Shown: positions 22,850 through 31,017, numbered from the stretch's first letter. The stretch is 31,584 nucleotides of DNA from an uncultured Oscillospiraceae bacterium (GCA_947624465.1 CANQKJ010000001.1:1-31584); one strand, 5' to 3'. Notes: generated by a model from the letters alone, not told the origin. Translations and numbers: made by a program.

Positions 22850-24271
22850 TTACGCTCTGGTCAGGGTGAATACGAATTTGGTGAGGCCGTTCTCACTGGT
22901 GCAGGTGATGTTCTCCTTGTGGCTGTTGAGGATGGTCTTGACGATATAGAGGCCCAGGCCCACCCCGTCCCGGTCCACGCTGCGGGAGTGGTCGGTCTTG
23001 TGGAACCGGTCGAAGATGAGGGCCAGCTCCTCCGGGGGGATGGTGTCCCCCTCGTTGCTGATGGAGATGGTGGCCTTGGGTCCCTTGGCGGTGACCGACA
23101 CCCCCAGGGTGCCGCCGGGCCTGGAGAACTTGATGGCGTTGTCCAGCAGGTTGTAGCACACCTGGGTGATGGCGTCCTGGTCGCCCCAGACGGGCACCGG
23201 CTCCTCGGGGAGCTGCATATCCACCTGGAGCCGGGCGGCGTCCACCTTGCTCTCCAGGGTGATGAGGGTGCGCACCAGGGTCTCCGAGATGTCGAACTGC
23301 TGCTGGGCGGCCCGCTCGTCCGACTGGAGCCGGGACAGGTCCAGCATGGAGCGCACCAGCCTGGACAGCCGCCGGGTCTCGGAGGAGATGATCTGCAGAT
23401 ATTCCCGCTCCTTGTCCGGGGGGATGGTGCCGTCCAAAATGCCGTCGGCAAAGCCGGCGATGGTGGTCATGGGGGTCTTCAGCTCGTGGGACACGTTGGC
23501 GATGAACTCGCTGCGGCGCTCCTCGCTGCGGGACAGGGAGTCGGCCATGGAGTTGAAGGCCTCGGCCAGCTCACCCACCTCGTCCCTCCGCTTGCCCACG
23601 TCCACCCGCACGTCCAGCTGGCCCAGGCCGAACTGCCGCGCGGCGGCGGCGATCTCCTTGATGGGCTTGGACTGGCGCATACTGGTGAAGGAGCTGAGGA
23701 TGGCCGCGATGAGCACCACCGCCACCGCCGTGACCAGGAAGATGCCGGCCAGCTCCCGCCACATACCGCTGAAGCTGGACGCGTCGCTGGACACCAGAAC
23801 GAGTCCCTGGAGATAGCCGCCGCTGCTGGTGATGGGCAGGCCCACCAGGTAGCGGGTCTCGGCGTAAAGGCCGTCCAGATCGGTCATCCCGGCGTAGGAG
23901 CCGCCCTTCACCCGCTCCACCAGGGCGGGGGACAGGGACCTGTTCTCCAGGACGGACAGCTCCTGCTGGCCGCTGGTGGCGTATAGCACCAGGCCGGAGT
24001 TGTCGCAGATCATGATGTGAGAGCCGCCCACCTGGGCCACGGTGGCGAGGTAGCCCTGAAATTCCTTGCTCTGCCAGCTCGTGCCGCCGTTGGCGTTGAC
24101 ATAGCCGGAGGTGAAGGAGGCGATGTAACCGGCGTTGCGCTCCAGGGCCTGTTCCTGCTCCCGGATGGCGTACTGGTAGCTCACCGTGGCGAAGGAGGCC
24201 CCCAGCATGAGGAAGGACAGCAGCACCATGCCAGCCATGGCGGCGAACTGCCGTCCGTACATGGTCTTCAT
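22850..24271 (-). CDS. Membrane histidine kinase of a two-component system
   Basis: A 473-residue sensor. Transmembrane helices at about 9-31 and 172-195 flank an extracellular sensor domain of about 140 residues. HAMP (about 196-250) is followed by the HisKA dimerisation domain with H262 in NVSHELKTPMTTI, and a HATPase domain with NLLDNAIKFS, FDRFHK and GLGLYIVKTIL. It resembles PhoR/WalK-type kinases, but the sensed signal is not evident. The start ATG 24271 shares a base with the regulator's stop (TGATG), so the pair is co-translated. It is followed by the HtrA gene at 24 bases. Confidence 0.95.
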   Translation of the reverse strand: MKTMYGRQFAAMAGMVLLSFLMLGASFATVSYQYAIREQEQALERNAGYIASFTSGYVNANGGTSWQSKEFQGYLATVAQVGGSHIMICDNSGLVLYATSGQQELSVLENRSLSPALVERVKGGSYAGMTDLDGLYAETRYLVGLPITSSGGYLQGLVLVSSDASSFSGMWRELAGIFLVTAVAVVLIAAILSSFTSMRQSKPIKEIAAAARQFGLGQLDVRVDVGKRRDEVGELAEAFNSMADSLSRSEERRSEFIANVSHELKTPMTTIAGFADGILDGTIPPDKEREYLQIISSETRRLSRLVRSMLDLSRLQSDERAAQQQFDISETLVRTLITLESKVDAARLQVDMQLPEEPVPVWGDQDAITQVCYNLLDNAIKFSRPGGTLGVSVTAKGPKATISISNEGDTIPPEELALIFDRFHKTDHSRSVDRDGVGLGLYIVKTILNSHKENITCTSENGLTKFVFTLTRA

Positions 24272-24969
24272 CAGCCGGCCACCTTGAATTTATAGCCCAC
24301 GCCCCACACGGTCAGCAGCAGCTCGGGGTTGGCGGGGTCGTCCTCGATCTTCTCCCGCAGGCGCTTGATGTGTACGTCCACCGTGCGGGAGTCCCCGAAG
24401 TAGTCGAAGCCCCACACCTCGTCCAGCAGCTGGTTCCGGGTGAACACCCGGTTGGGGGCGGAGGCCAGGTGGAACAGCAGCTCCAGCTCCTTGGGAGGGG
24501 TGTCCACCCGCTTGCCGTCCACCACCAGCTCGTAGGAGTCCAGGTCGATGATGAGGGACTTGGGCTTGTCGAACACCAGGCGGCGGCCGGCGGTCTCCTC
24601 CTCCCCGCCCGTGCGGCGGAGGACGGCGTGGACCCGGGCCAGCAGCTCCTTGGTCTCGAAGGGCTTGGTGATGTAGTCGTCCGCCCCCATCTCCAGGCCG
24701 TTGACCTTGTCCTCCAGCTCGCCCTTGGCGGTGAGCATGATGATGGGGGTCTTGGAGGTCTCCCGGATCTTCCGGCACACCGCCCAGCCGTCCATGCCGG
24801 GCAGCATGATGTCCAGCAGCACCAGGTCGGGCTGGAAGGACTGGAACTTCTCCAGCCCCTCCACGCCGCTGCCGGCGGTCTGGCACTCCATCCCCTCTTT
24901 TTCCATGTAGAGCCGGATCAGATCGGCGATATTCTTGTCGTCCTCGACGGCCAAAATCTTTTTGGGCAT
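24271..24969 (-). CDS. OmpR/PhoB family response regulator
   Basis: A 232-residue DNA-binding regulator, partner of the following kinase. The receiver domain has the acidic pocket D10-D11 (AVEDDKNIADL), phospho-acceptor D53 (DLVLLDIMLPGMDG), IIMLTAKG and the conserved lysine in YITKPFETKELLARV. The C-terminal winged helix (about 130-232) has PPKELELLFHLAS, RNQLLDEVWGFDYFGDSRTVDVH and LLTVWGVGYKF. An in-frame GTG at 24978 is rejected because AAGGG sits 8 bases before the ATG at 24969. It opens the operon regulator-kinase-htrA-birA. Confidence 0.95.
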   Translation of the reverse strand: MPKKILAVEDDKNIADLIRLYMEKEGMECQTAGSGVEGLEKFQSFQPDLVLLDIMLPGMDGWAVCRKIRETSKTPIIMLTAKGELEDKVNGLEMGADDYITKPFETKELLARVHAVLRRTGGEEETAGRRLVFDKPKSLIIDLDSYELVVDGKRVDTPPKELELLFHLASAPNRVFTRNQLLDEVWGFDYFGDSRTVDVHIKRLREKIEDDPANPELLLTVWGVGYKFKVAG

Positions 24970-25008
24970 GAGCGACACCCTTTCTTACGGTAAAATTTCA
25001 TACGAACT

Positions 25009-25037
25009 ATTATAGCTGATTTTTGCGGCCTCCGCAA
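25009..25037 (-). promoter_or_regulatory. Sigma-A promoter of the two-component operon, with a palindrome over the -35 box
   Basis: Minus strand TTGCGG (25037-25032), 17-base spacer, perfect TATAAT (25014-25009). The -35 box is one arm of the inverted repeat TTGCGG-N3-CCGCAA (25023-25037), a possible operator. A second TATAAT-like match at 25050-25055 has no convincing -35 partner. Confidence 0.7.
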
Positions 25038-25105
25038 GACCGCACGGACATTATACGGCGGGCGGAGGCCGAAGTGTTGGAGAAATTGTAAATTGAGAGA
25101 AGTCT

Positions 25106-26230
25106 TTACAGCACATAGGAGCGGTCCACCCCGATGTCGGGCCGGCAGGAGGGTTCGCTCTCCTTCAGTCTGGCGGCCAGGGCGGCGCGGATCTCCCCGT
25201 CGGTGAGTTCGACCGCGTAGGGGACCACCACGTCGAACCGCAGGTCCACGGGGCCCTCCCCCTCGCAGCGGAGGTCGTGGACGGTGGCGGCGGGGTGGAG
25301 CTCCCTGGCCGCCTCCTCCGCCAGAGTCCGCAGCCGGCGGAGCTGGGGGCTTTCCGCCCCCACCGGGTCCATGTGGATGACCGCGTCCAGGCCGAACCGC
25401 TCCTTCAGCTCCCGCTCGATGCGGTCCACCACGGCGTGGATGGCCGCCAGGGAGGAGTCCTCCGGCACCTCCGCGTGGACCGTCATCATCCGGCGGCCGG
25501 GGCCGTAGTCGTGGATGACCAGGTCGTGGACCCCCAGGATCTCCTCATGGGAGAGGATGAGGGCCTCCACCTCCGCCACCACGGCGGGGTCGGGAGGCTC
25601 CCCCAGCAGGGGGCTGACGGTGGCCCTGGCCGCCGTCCAGCCGGAGCGGAGGATGAGAAGGGCGACGACCAGTCCCAGCACCCCGTCGATCCGGGGGCCG
25701 AACACCGGCGTCAGGGCCAGGCCGGCCAGCACCGCCGCGGTGGCCAGCACATCCCCGACAGCGTCCGCGGCGGCGGCGTCCAGGGTGGGGGAGCCGATCT
25801 TTTTCGCCCAGTATTTGTCGAACCGGGCCAGCACCCCCTTGGCCAGGATGGCCAGGACCAGGATCGCCGCCGCCGGAGCGGTGAGGGTGGCCGGCTCCGG
25901 GCGGATGATCTGGAGGACCGTGTCCCGGGCCAGCTCCACTCCCACCAGCAGGATCAGCAGGGACACCCCCAGCCCCGCCAGGTACTCCACCCTGCCGTGG
26001 CCGAAGGGATGCTCCTCGTCCGCCCGCTGGGCGGACAGCCGGAAGCCGATCAGCGTCACCAGGGAGCCGGCGGCGTCGGACAGGTTGTTGAAGGCGTCGG
26101 CGGTGACCGATACCGCCCCGGTGAGCAGGCCGGCGATCATCTTGACGGCGAACAGGGCCAGGTTGACCCCCACCCCCACCCAGCCGGCGAAGGCGCCTTT
26201 GGATTGCCGGGTCTGATTGGCGTCGTCCAT
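25106..26230 (-). CDS. Cation diffusion facilitator family metal exporter
   Basis: A 374-residue membrane antiporter that expels divalent metal from the cytoplasm in exchange for protons. Six transmembrane helices span about residues 15-210, and the C-terminal cytoplasmic domain has a ferredoxin-like dimerisation fold with an additional tail. Helix 2 carries SVTADAFNNLSDAAGS (N48, D52 at the metal site), followed by HPFGHGRVEYLAG. Helix 5 carries AAAADAVGDVLAT. Asp/Asn-rich sites without histidine fit the manganese- or iron-type branch better than the zinc branch, but the metal is not assigned. ATG 26230 follows GGGAGGGA. It is a single gene. Confidence 0.92.
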   Translation of the reverse strand: MDDANQTRQSKGAFAGWVGVGVNLALFAVKMIAGLLTGAVSVTADAFNNLSDAAGSLVTLIGFRLSAQRADEEHPFGHGRVEYLAGLGVSLLILLVGVELARDTVLQIIRPEPATLTAPAAAILVLAILAKGVLARFDKYWAKKIGSPTLDAAAADAVGDVLATAAVLAGLALTPVFGPRIDGVLGLVVALLILRSGWTAARATVSPLLGEPPDPAVVAEVEALILSHEEILGVHDLVIHDYGPGRRMMTVHAEVPEDSSLAAIHAVVDRIERELKERFGLDAVIHMDPVGAESPQLRRLRTLAEEAARELHPAATVHDLRCEGEGPVDLRFDVVVPYAVELTDGEIRAALAARLKESEPSCRPDIGVDRSYVL

Positions 26231-26302
26231 AGCGGCTTCCCTCCCACAAACGGTGTGCCTCTATCATAGTATCTCCCGCCTGTCCGGTATGACTTGGGCG
26301 GG

Positions 26303-26333
26303 TAAAAGAAAACCGCCCGCGGGGCGGCTTTCT
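26303..26333 (-). terminator. Intrinsic terminator after the U32 peptidase gene
   Basis: AGAAAACCGCCC and GGGCGGCTTTCT form a 12-base stem with one mismatch and a 3-base loop. On the minus strand it is followed by T-rich TTTTCTTTTACC. It lies 7 bases beyond the gene's stop. Confidence 0.8.
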
Positions 26334-26339
26334 CTTGTC

Positions 26340-27560
26340 TCACGAGCTGGGGCGGCAGGCCCGCAATACGGACAGCGGCGGCATCTGCCGGGGGAGCTTC
26401 AGGCGGAACAGCGTCCGGGGGGTCCTGACCTCCCGGACGGACAGGCCGTCCCCGGTGACCGGCATGGGGGCGGTGAAGGGGACGGCGGCCGCGCCGGGAC
26501 CCACGATCTCCACCTCGTCCCCGGCGGAAAACTTGTTCCGCAGGGAGAGCAGGGCGTCCCCGTCCCCGCCGCAGCTGACCACCACGGCCAGCACCTGCCA
26601 GTCCCGGATGTACCGGGCGTCCCCGGTGTACTGGCCGGGCTGGCCGAACCAGAAGCCGGTGGAGTAGGGCCGGTGGCTGACCTTTTCCACCTCGGCGCGC
26701 CAGACGGGGTCCAGAGGGCGGCCCTCCCACGCCGCGTCCACGGCGTGGCGGTAGGCGGCGGTGGTCATGCCGGCGTAGTAGGCGCTCTTGGCCCGCCCCT
26801 CGATCTTCAGCGAGTGGAGGCCGGCGGCCATCAGCTCCGGGATGTGGTCGATCATACACATATCCCGGCTGTTGAGGAGATACGTCTCGTTGTTCTCCTC
26901 GTATACAGGGAAGTATTCGCCGGGGCGCTTCTCCTCCATGAGGGCGTACTTGTAGCGGCAGGGCTGGGCGCAGGCCCCCCTTGTGGCGTCCCGCCCGGTC
27001 ATATAGTTGGAGAGCAGGCACCGGCCCGAGTAGCTGACGCACATGGCCCCGTGGACGAAGCCCTCCACCTCCAGCCCCCGGGGGGCCATGGCGCAGAGCT
27101 CGGCCGCCTCGTCCAGGTGGAGTTCCCGGGCCAGGATGACCCGGCTGGCCCCCTGTTCGTACCAGAACCGGGCCATCTCGTAGTTGGTGATGCCGGTCTG
27201 GGTGGACATATGGACCCGGAGCCGGGGGGCGTGGCGCCGGCAGAGGGACAGCACCGCCCCGTCCCCGGCGATGACCGCGTCCGCCCCAGCGGCGTCCAGC
27301 AGCTCCAGCCAGGCGGGGAGCTTTTTGATCTCGTCGTTCCGGGCCATGGTGTTGCAGGTCACGTGGACCCTGGCCCCGTGGGCGTGGGCCAGCTCGACGG
27401 CCCGGGGCAGCTCCTCCTCTGAGAAGTTGCCGGCGAAGGCCCGCATCCCGAAGGCGGGACCCGCCAGATACACCGCGTCCGCCCCGTAGGCCAGGGCCAT
27501 CTCCAGCCGCTCCATATCCCCCGCGGGGGAGAGCAGCTCCGGTTTAATTCCCGGATTCAC
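26340..27560 (-). CDS. U32 family peptidase-like protein (TrhP-like tRNA hydroxylation factor)
   Basis: A 406-residue protein. It opens PELLSPAGDMERLEMALAYG and has the conserved cysteine region GAMCVSYSGRCLLSNY and RGACAQPCRYKY, which in this family binds an iron-sulfur cluster, then MCMIDHIPELMAAG and SLKIEGRAKS. Related U32 proteins (TrhP) hydroxylate wobble uridine in tRNAs with prephenate as oxygen source; the peptidase name is historical. The GTG start at 27560 overlaps the end of mltG by 17 bases, implying coupled translation. In Bacillus the same neighbourhood (mltG, a tRNA methyltransferase, two U32 genes) exists; here the methyltransferase and one U32 gene are missing. Confidence 0.9.
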   Translation of the reverse strand: MNPGIKPELLSPAGDMERLEMALAYGADAVYLAGPAFGMRAFAGNFSEEELPRAVELAHAHGARVHVTCNTMARNDEIKKLPAWLELLDAAGADAVIAGDGAVLSLCRRHAPRLRVHMSTQTGITNYEMARFWYEQGASRVILARELHLDEAAELCAMAPRGLEVEGFVHGAMCVSYSGRCLLSNYMTGRDATRGACAQPCRYKYALMEEKRPGEYFPVYEENNETYLLNSRDMCMIDHIPELMAAGLHSLKIEGRAKSAYYAGMTTAAYRHAVDAAWEGRPLDPVWRAEVEKVSHRPYSTGFWFGQPGQYTGDARYIRDWQVLAVVVSCGGDGDALLSLRNKFSAGDEVEIVGPGAAAVPFTAPMPVTGDGLSVREVRTPRTLFRLKLPRQMPPLSVLRACRPSS

Positions 27561-28749
27561 GGTTGATCCGGTCGATGTTGGCCTGATGCTCGGCCAGGGT
27601 GCGGGCGAAGACGTGCTGGCCGGTGGCCGGGTCCAGCACATAGTAGTAGTAGCGGGTGTTGTCCGGGTTCATGGCGGCGTACAGGGCCTCCATGCCGGGG
27701 TTGGCGATGGCTCCGGGGGGCAGCCCCTGGTACAGATAGGTGTTGTAGGGGGAGTCGATGAGCTTGTCCTCCTCGGTGGGCTGCCTGCCGCCGTTGATAT
27801 AGACCAGGGTGGCGTCGATCTGGAGGTAGCCCACCGTCTCGGCGTCCAGATTCTCCAGACGGTTGCGGATGACGGAGGAAATGGTCTTGTAGTCCTGGCC
27901 GTCGGTCTCCTTCTCGATGAGGGAGGCGATGGTGACGATGTCGTGGAGGGAGTAGGGGCTCTCCTCGGTGAAGCCGGCGAAGTACTGGTCCATCTTGGCG
28001 TCGAACTGGACCAGCATTTTGTTGATGACGTACAGCGGATCCTCACCCATATAGAAGGTGTAGGTGTCGGGGAACAGGTAGCCCTCCAGCCGGTGATAGT
28101 CCCCCAGAGGCTCGTGGCCCCGGAGCCAGTCGAAGGCATAGTCGTGGGTGGCGGCCATCTCCCGGAGCTGTTCCGCCGTGGTGACCCCCCGCTCCTCCAG
28201 CAGGGCAAAGACCTGGTCCAGGGAGTAGCCCTCCGGGATGGTCACGTCCACCGTCTGCCGGGTGGAGGAGGACGAACTCATATTCACCACCAGGGCCCGG
28301 TAGTCCATCTCGGTGTTCAGCTCGTAGGTGCCGGGGACGATCTTCCGGTCGGCGTGGGAGAACCAGGCGTACAGCTTGAACAGCCACTTGTACTGGATGA
28401 GGCCCTCGTCCTTCAACTGGTCCACGATGGCGGACATATCCGCCCGGGTGACGGTGACAGGATCGCCGTCCTCATCCGTCTCCTCCACCTCCACCATGGA
28501 GGAGTCGGGCACGGAGATGATGACGGAGGTGTAGTCCTTGTTGAGGCCCAGCAGGTCGCAGGCCCAGATCCAGCCCACGGTGGCGAGGACGCCGGACAGG
28601 CCGATGACTACCAGCACGTACAGCAGGGCTCCGGCGATCTTGGCGCCGCCGCTGTGCCGCACCTGGCGGGACCGCCTGCGGGCGGAGGTGCGCCGTCCCT
28701 CGGGCTCCTGGCCGGAGGCGCGGGAACGGACGCGGTCGTTTTCTGCCAT
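27544..28749 (-). CDS. mltG: Endolytic murein transglycosylase MltG
   Basis: A 401-residue membrane-anchored lytic transglycosylase that cuts nascent glycan strands and so sets peptidoglycan chain length. The basic N-terminal tail (about 1-36) is cytoplasmic, then one transmembrane helix (GALLYVLVVIGLSGVLATVG). The extracellular YceG domain contains TIPEGYSLDQV (LysM-like part), LEGYLFPDTYTF, the catalytic glutamate in IASLIEKET, and SPYNTYLYQGLPPGAIANPG. GAAGGAG lies 8 bases before ATG 28749. An upstream GTG at 28758 abuts the ribosome site and is rejected. It heads the pair with the U32 protein. Confidence 0.95.
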   Translation of the reverse strand: MAENDRVRSRASGQEPEGRRTSARRRSRQVRHSGGAKIAGALLYVLVVIGLSGVLATVGWIWACDLLGLNKDYTSVIISVPDSSMVEVEETDEDGDPVTVTRADMSAIVDQLKDEGLIQYKWLFKLYAWFSHADRKIVPGTYELNTEMDYRALVVNMSSSSSTRQTVDVTIPEGYSLDQVFALLEERGVTTAEQLREMAATHDYAFDWLRGHEPLGDYHRLEGYLFPDTYTFYMGEDPLYVINKMLVQFDAKMDQYFAGFTEESPYSLHDIVTIASLIEKETDGQDYKTISSVIRNRLENLDAETVGYLQIDATLVYINGGRQPTEEDKLIDSPYNTYLYQGLPPGAIANPGMEALYAAMNPDNTRYYYYVLDPATGQHVFARTLAEHQANIDRINRESGN

Positions 28750-28833
28750 GGGGTTCACTCCTTCGTATAGCGGGGCGGCGTGTCACCGGTCCTTCCCACG
28801 CCGCATAGTATGACCTGGAAACGGGAACGGAGC

Positions 28834-28887
28834 CCGGCTCCGGCGCCGCCGAGGCTGAGCGCTCAGCTGGCGCGGCGTCCGAGCCGG
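28834..28887 (+). other. Large GC-rich hairpin upstream of the cysteine-rich gene
   Basis: CCGGCTC (28834-28840) pairs with GAGCCGG (28881-28887). Inside are imperfectly pairing GC arms and, at the centre, the perfect 14-base palindrome GCTGAGCGCTCAGC (28854-28867). No T-run follows, so it is not a standard terminator. It ends 38 bases before the start codon at 28926 and may be a leader element or an RNA-stability structure. No convincing sigma-A promoter is seen in the 28750-28925 gap. Confidence 0.55.
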
Positions 28888-28925
28888 TCCCTGTGACCGG
28901 GACATTTTATGTGAGGTGACAAATC

Positions 28926-29096
28926 ATGTGTTGTGGTAACAATGGTGGTTTCGGCGGGGGCTGCTGGTGGATCATCATCCTGATCCTCATCCTGTGCTGC
29001 TGCTGCAACGGCGGCAGCAACGGCTGCGGCAACAACTGCGGCTGCGGCAACAGCTGCGGCAACGGCTGCGGCTGCAACGACGGCTGCGGCTGCTGA
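28926..29096 (+). CDS. Tiny Cys/Gly-rich protein with a hydrophobic core (HCB-protein-13 type)
   Basis: A 56-residue protein with 15 cysteines. It begins MCCGNNGGFGGGCWW, has a short hydrophobic run IIILILIL (16-23), then CCCC at 24-27 and an Asn/Gly/Ser-rich tail in which Cys recurs every 2-6 residues to the end. ATG 28926 follows GAGGTGA by 6 bases, and a terminator follows. The organisation matches small proteins that databases of this bacterial family often label 'chorion class high-cysteine HCB protein 13', a name without functional support. Plausible roles are membrane-linked metal or redox handling or a spore-coat component, none shown here. It is too short for standard ORF cut-offs. 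Confidence 0.78.
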   Translation: MCCGNNGGFGGGCWWIIILILILCCCCNGGSNGCGNNCGCGNSCGNGCGCNDGCGC

Positions 29097-29108
29097 GGGC
29101 GTCTGTCC

Positions 29109-29144
29109 GGGGCGGGGGAGCGGGGCTTCTCCGCCCCTCGTTTT
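29109..29144 (+). terminator. Probable terminator of the cysteine-rich gene
   Basis: A GC-rich imperfect stem (GGGGCGGGGGAG with CTCCGCCCCT, one bulge) followed by CGTTTTG, 12 bases after the stop codon. Confidence 0.6.
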
Positions 29145-29165
29145 GACCGGAGAGGGGACGGGCCT

Positions 29166-29690
29166 TCAGCCGGTGAGAACCAGGTCCACCGGGCGGTCGA
29201 ACCCGTCTCTGGGGAGACGGTCCACCAGGCGCTCCGGCGGGCAGAAGCACACCGAGAAGCCCGAGAACTCCGCCAGAAAGCGGTCGTAATAGCCGCCGCC
29301 GTGGCCCAGACGGTAGTTCTCCCGGTCGCACAGCACATGGGGGATCAGAGCGGCGTCCACCTCCTCCGGCGGGACCAGGGGACAGCCGGGGCCGGGGGCA
29401 GGGATGCGGAACCTGCCGGGGAGCAGGTCGGCCTCGGACGAGACCAGGCGGAACTCCAGCCGGTTTCCCGGCAGACACACCGGGTAGACCGCCCGCCTGC
29501 CCGACCGCAGCAGGGCGCGGAGCAGGGGGCGGGTGTCGGGCTCGGTCCCCACCCCGTCAAAGAGCAGGACGGCGCGGGCCTTCTCCACCTGGGGGAGGGC
29601 CAGAAAGCGCTCCGGCAGACGGGCGGCGTCCACTTTGGGAAGGGCGGCGGCCGCGCGCCGGAGGACGGCCTTTTCCTCCGGGACGGTCAT
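29166..29690 (-). CDS. 5-formyltetrahydrofolate cyclo-ligase
   Basis: A 174-residue cytoplasmic enzyme that converts 5-formyltetrahydrofolate to 5,10-methenyltetrahydrofolate with ATP. It starts MTVPEEKAVLRRAAAALP. The ATP-binding and active-site block RLGHGGGYYDRFLAEF is near residue 130, preceded by VDAALIPHVLCDR. Length matches the 180-200 residue family. The ATG at 29690 overlaps the stop of the DJ-1 gene (ATGA), with only a weak ribosome site, so translation is probably coupled. It is the last gene of the minus-strand run tagA, DJ-1, cyclo-ligase. Confidence 0.93.
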   Translation of the reverse strand: MTVPEEKAVLRRAAAALPKVDAARLPERFLALPQVEKARAVLLFDGVGTEPDTRPLLRALLRSGRRAVYPVCLPGNRLEFRLVSSEADLLPGRFRIPAPGPGCPLVPPEEVDAALIPHVLCDRENYRLGHGGGYYDRFLAEFSGFSVCFCPPERLVDRLPRDGFDRPVDLVLTG

Positions 29691-30244
29691 TCCCCGTAGT
29701 GGAGGCCGGAGCGGACCTGGTCGGCCCTGGCGGTGCCGGCCAGCATCTCCACCAGGGCCAGGCCGAAGTCGAAGGCGGAGCCGGGACCCCGGCCGGTGAT
29801 GAGCCGGCCCTGGGCTACCACTGTCTGGTCCATCACCGGGACGGCGCCGGCGGCGGACAGCTCGCCCTCCATGCCGGGATAGCACACCGCATGGACGCCG
29901 GGGGGCAGCAGCCCCGCCCGGGCCAGCAGGGTGGGGGCGGCGCAAATGGCGGCCAGCCAGAGCTGGGGATCGCCCGCCGCCTGACGGATCAGCCGCATGG
30001 CGGCGGGGCTGCGCTCCATGGCGGAGACCCCTCCCATGCCGCCGGGGAGGACGAGCATATCGCCGGGGGCCAGGGAGACCGCCGCGGCGGGCAGGTCCGC
30101 CTGGACGGTGATGGCGTGGCTGCCGGTGACGGTGCGGCCCTCCACTCCCGCCAGCGTCACGGGCAGATCGGCCCGGCGGAGCACATCGGCGGTGACCAGC
30201 GCCTCAGACTCCTCGAATCCGGCGCCCAGCAGAATATAGATCAT
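29687..30244 (-). CDS. DJ-1/PfpI family protein
   Basis: A 185-residue protein of the DJ-1 class, likely a deglycase, chaperone or cysteine-dependent hydrolase; the exact role is unknown. It opens MIYILLGAGFEESEALVTAD with the conserved glutamate (E11 or E12), then MLVLPGGMGG, and the nucleophile C101 in AAICAAPTLLARAGLL, followed by TGRGPGSAFDFGLALVE. An in-frame GTG at 30253 overlaps the stop of tagA. The AAAGGA site fits the ATG at 30244 better (about 10 bases), so ATG is preferred with moderate confidence. Its stop overlaps the cyclo-ligase start. Confidence 0.92.
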   Translation of the reverse strand: MIYILLGAGFEESEALVTADVLRRADLPVTLAGVEGRTVTGSHAITVQADLPAAAVSLAPGDMLVLPGGMGGVSAMERSPAAMRLIRQAAGDPQLWLAAICAAPTLLARAGLLPPGVHAVCYPGMEGELSAAGAVPVMDQTVVAQGRLITGRGPGSAFDFGLALVEMLAGTARADQVRSGLHYGE

Positions 30245-30249
30245 ACCGG

Positions 30250-30972
30250 TCACTTTCCTTTCAGACGGGCTCCGAGAGCCTGGAATAAGATCAGGGGGAG
30301 CTTGGCCATCCGGCCGATGCGGGAGGGTTCTTTATACAGGCGGTAGAGCCACTCCAGGCCCAGCTTCTGCATTTTTTCCGGGGCCCGCTCCACCTTGCCG
30401 GCGAATACGTCCAGCGAGCCGCCCAGGCCCACATACAGCTTTGCGCCCGCCTCGGCTCCGTGGGCGGCGGCCCACATCTCCTGCTTGGGGAAGCCCAGGC
30501 AGACGAACACCACGTCGGCCCTGGAGGCCCGGATGGCCTCGACGACGGGGGCGTCGTCCTGAAAATAGCCGTCGTGGGTCCCGCAGATATCGAGACCGGG
30601 ATACCGGGCGGCCAGCCGCCTCGCGGCCTCCTCCGCCACGCCTGGTTTGGCCCCCAGCAGGAACAGGCGCCTGTCGGTGCCGGCCAGCCGTTCCATCAGC
30701 GCGGAGGCGAAGTCCACCCCGGTGACCCGCCCCTTCAGGGGACGGCCCAGGATCCTGGCGGCGTAGATGACGCCGATGCCGTCGGGCAGGACCAGGTCGG
30801 CCTCCGACAGCACTTTGGCGAACGCCGGGTCCTTCTCCGCCCGCTGGATCATCTCCGGGTTGGGGGTGGCGGCCAAGTGGGGCCTGTCCTCCTCCAGCAT
30901 GGCACAGGCCCGGTCCACCGCTTCCTCCGGCGTGATATTGTCAAAGCTGACGCCCAATACGTCCACGCGCAT
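30250..30972 (-). CDS. tagA: WecG/TagA/CpsF family glycosyltransferase
   Basis: A 240-residue enzyme, likely the N-acetylmannosamine transferase that adds the second sugar to undecaprenyl-PP-GlcNAc in wall teichoic acid or other surface polymer synthesis. Visible parts are LGVSFDNITPEEAVD, the active-site TPNPEM with T36 and N38, DGIGVIYAARIL (D64 likely catalytic), LLGAKPGVAEEAA and VCLGFPKQEMW. The C-terminal basic region (WLYRLYKEPSRIGRMAKLP) fits membrane docking of TagA. ATG 30972 follows AAAGGAG by 8 bases, behind a good promoter. No other teichoic-acid gene is in the window. Confidence 0.93.
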   Translation of the reverse strand: MRVDVLGVSFDNITPEEAVDRACAMLEEDRPHLAATPNPEMIQRAEKDPAFAKVLSEADLVLPDGIGVIYAARILGRPLKGRVTGVDFASALMERLAGTDRRLFLLGAKPGVAEEAARRLAARYPGLDICGTHDGYFQDDAPVVEAIRASRADVVFVCLGFPKQEMWAAAHGAEAGAKLYVGLGGSLDVFAGKVERAPEKMQKLGLEWLYRLYKEPSRIGRMAKLPLILFQALGARLKGK

Positions 30973-31017
30973 TGCCGCCGCTCCTTTCGCTCAGTCACAA
31001 TGACCCGATTTTGGGGT

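Noticed and set aside
29005..29093. Short tandem GGCTGCGGCAAC units as a CRISPR or tandem repeat
   Set aside because: The units are irregular, there are no spacers, and they encode the Cys/Gly tail of the 56-residue protein.
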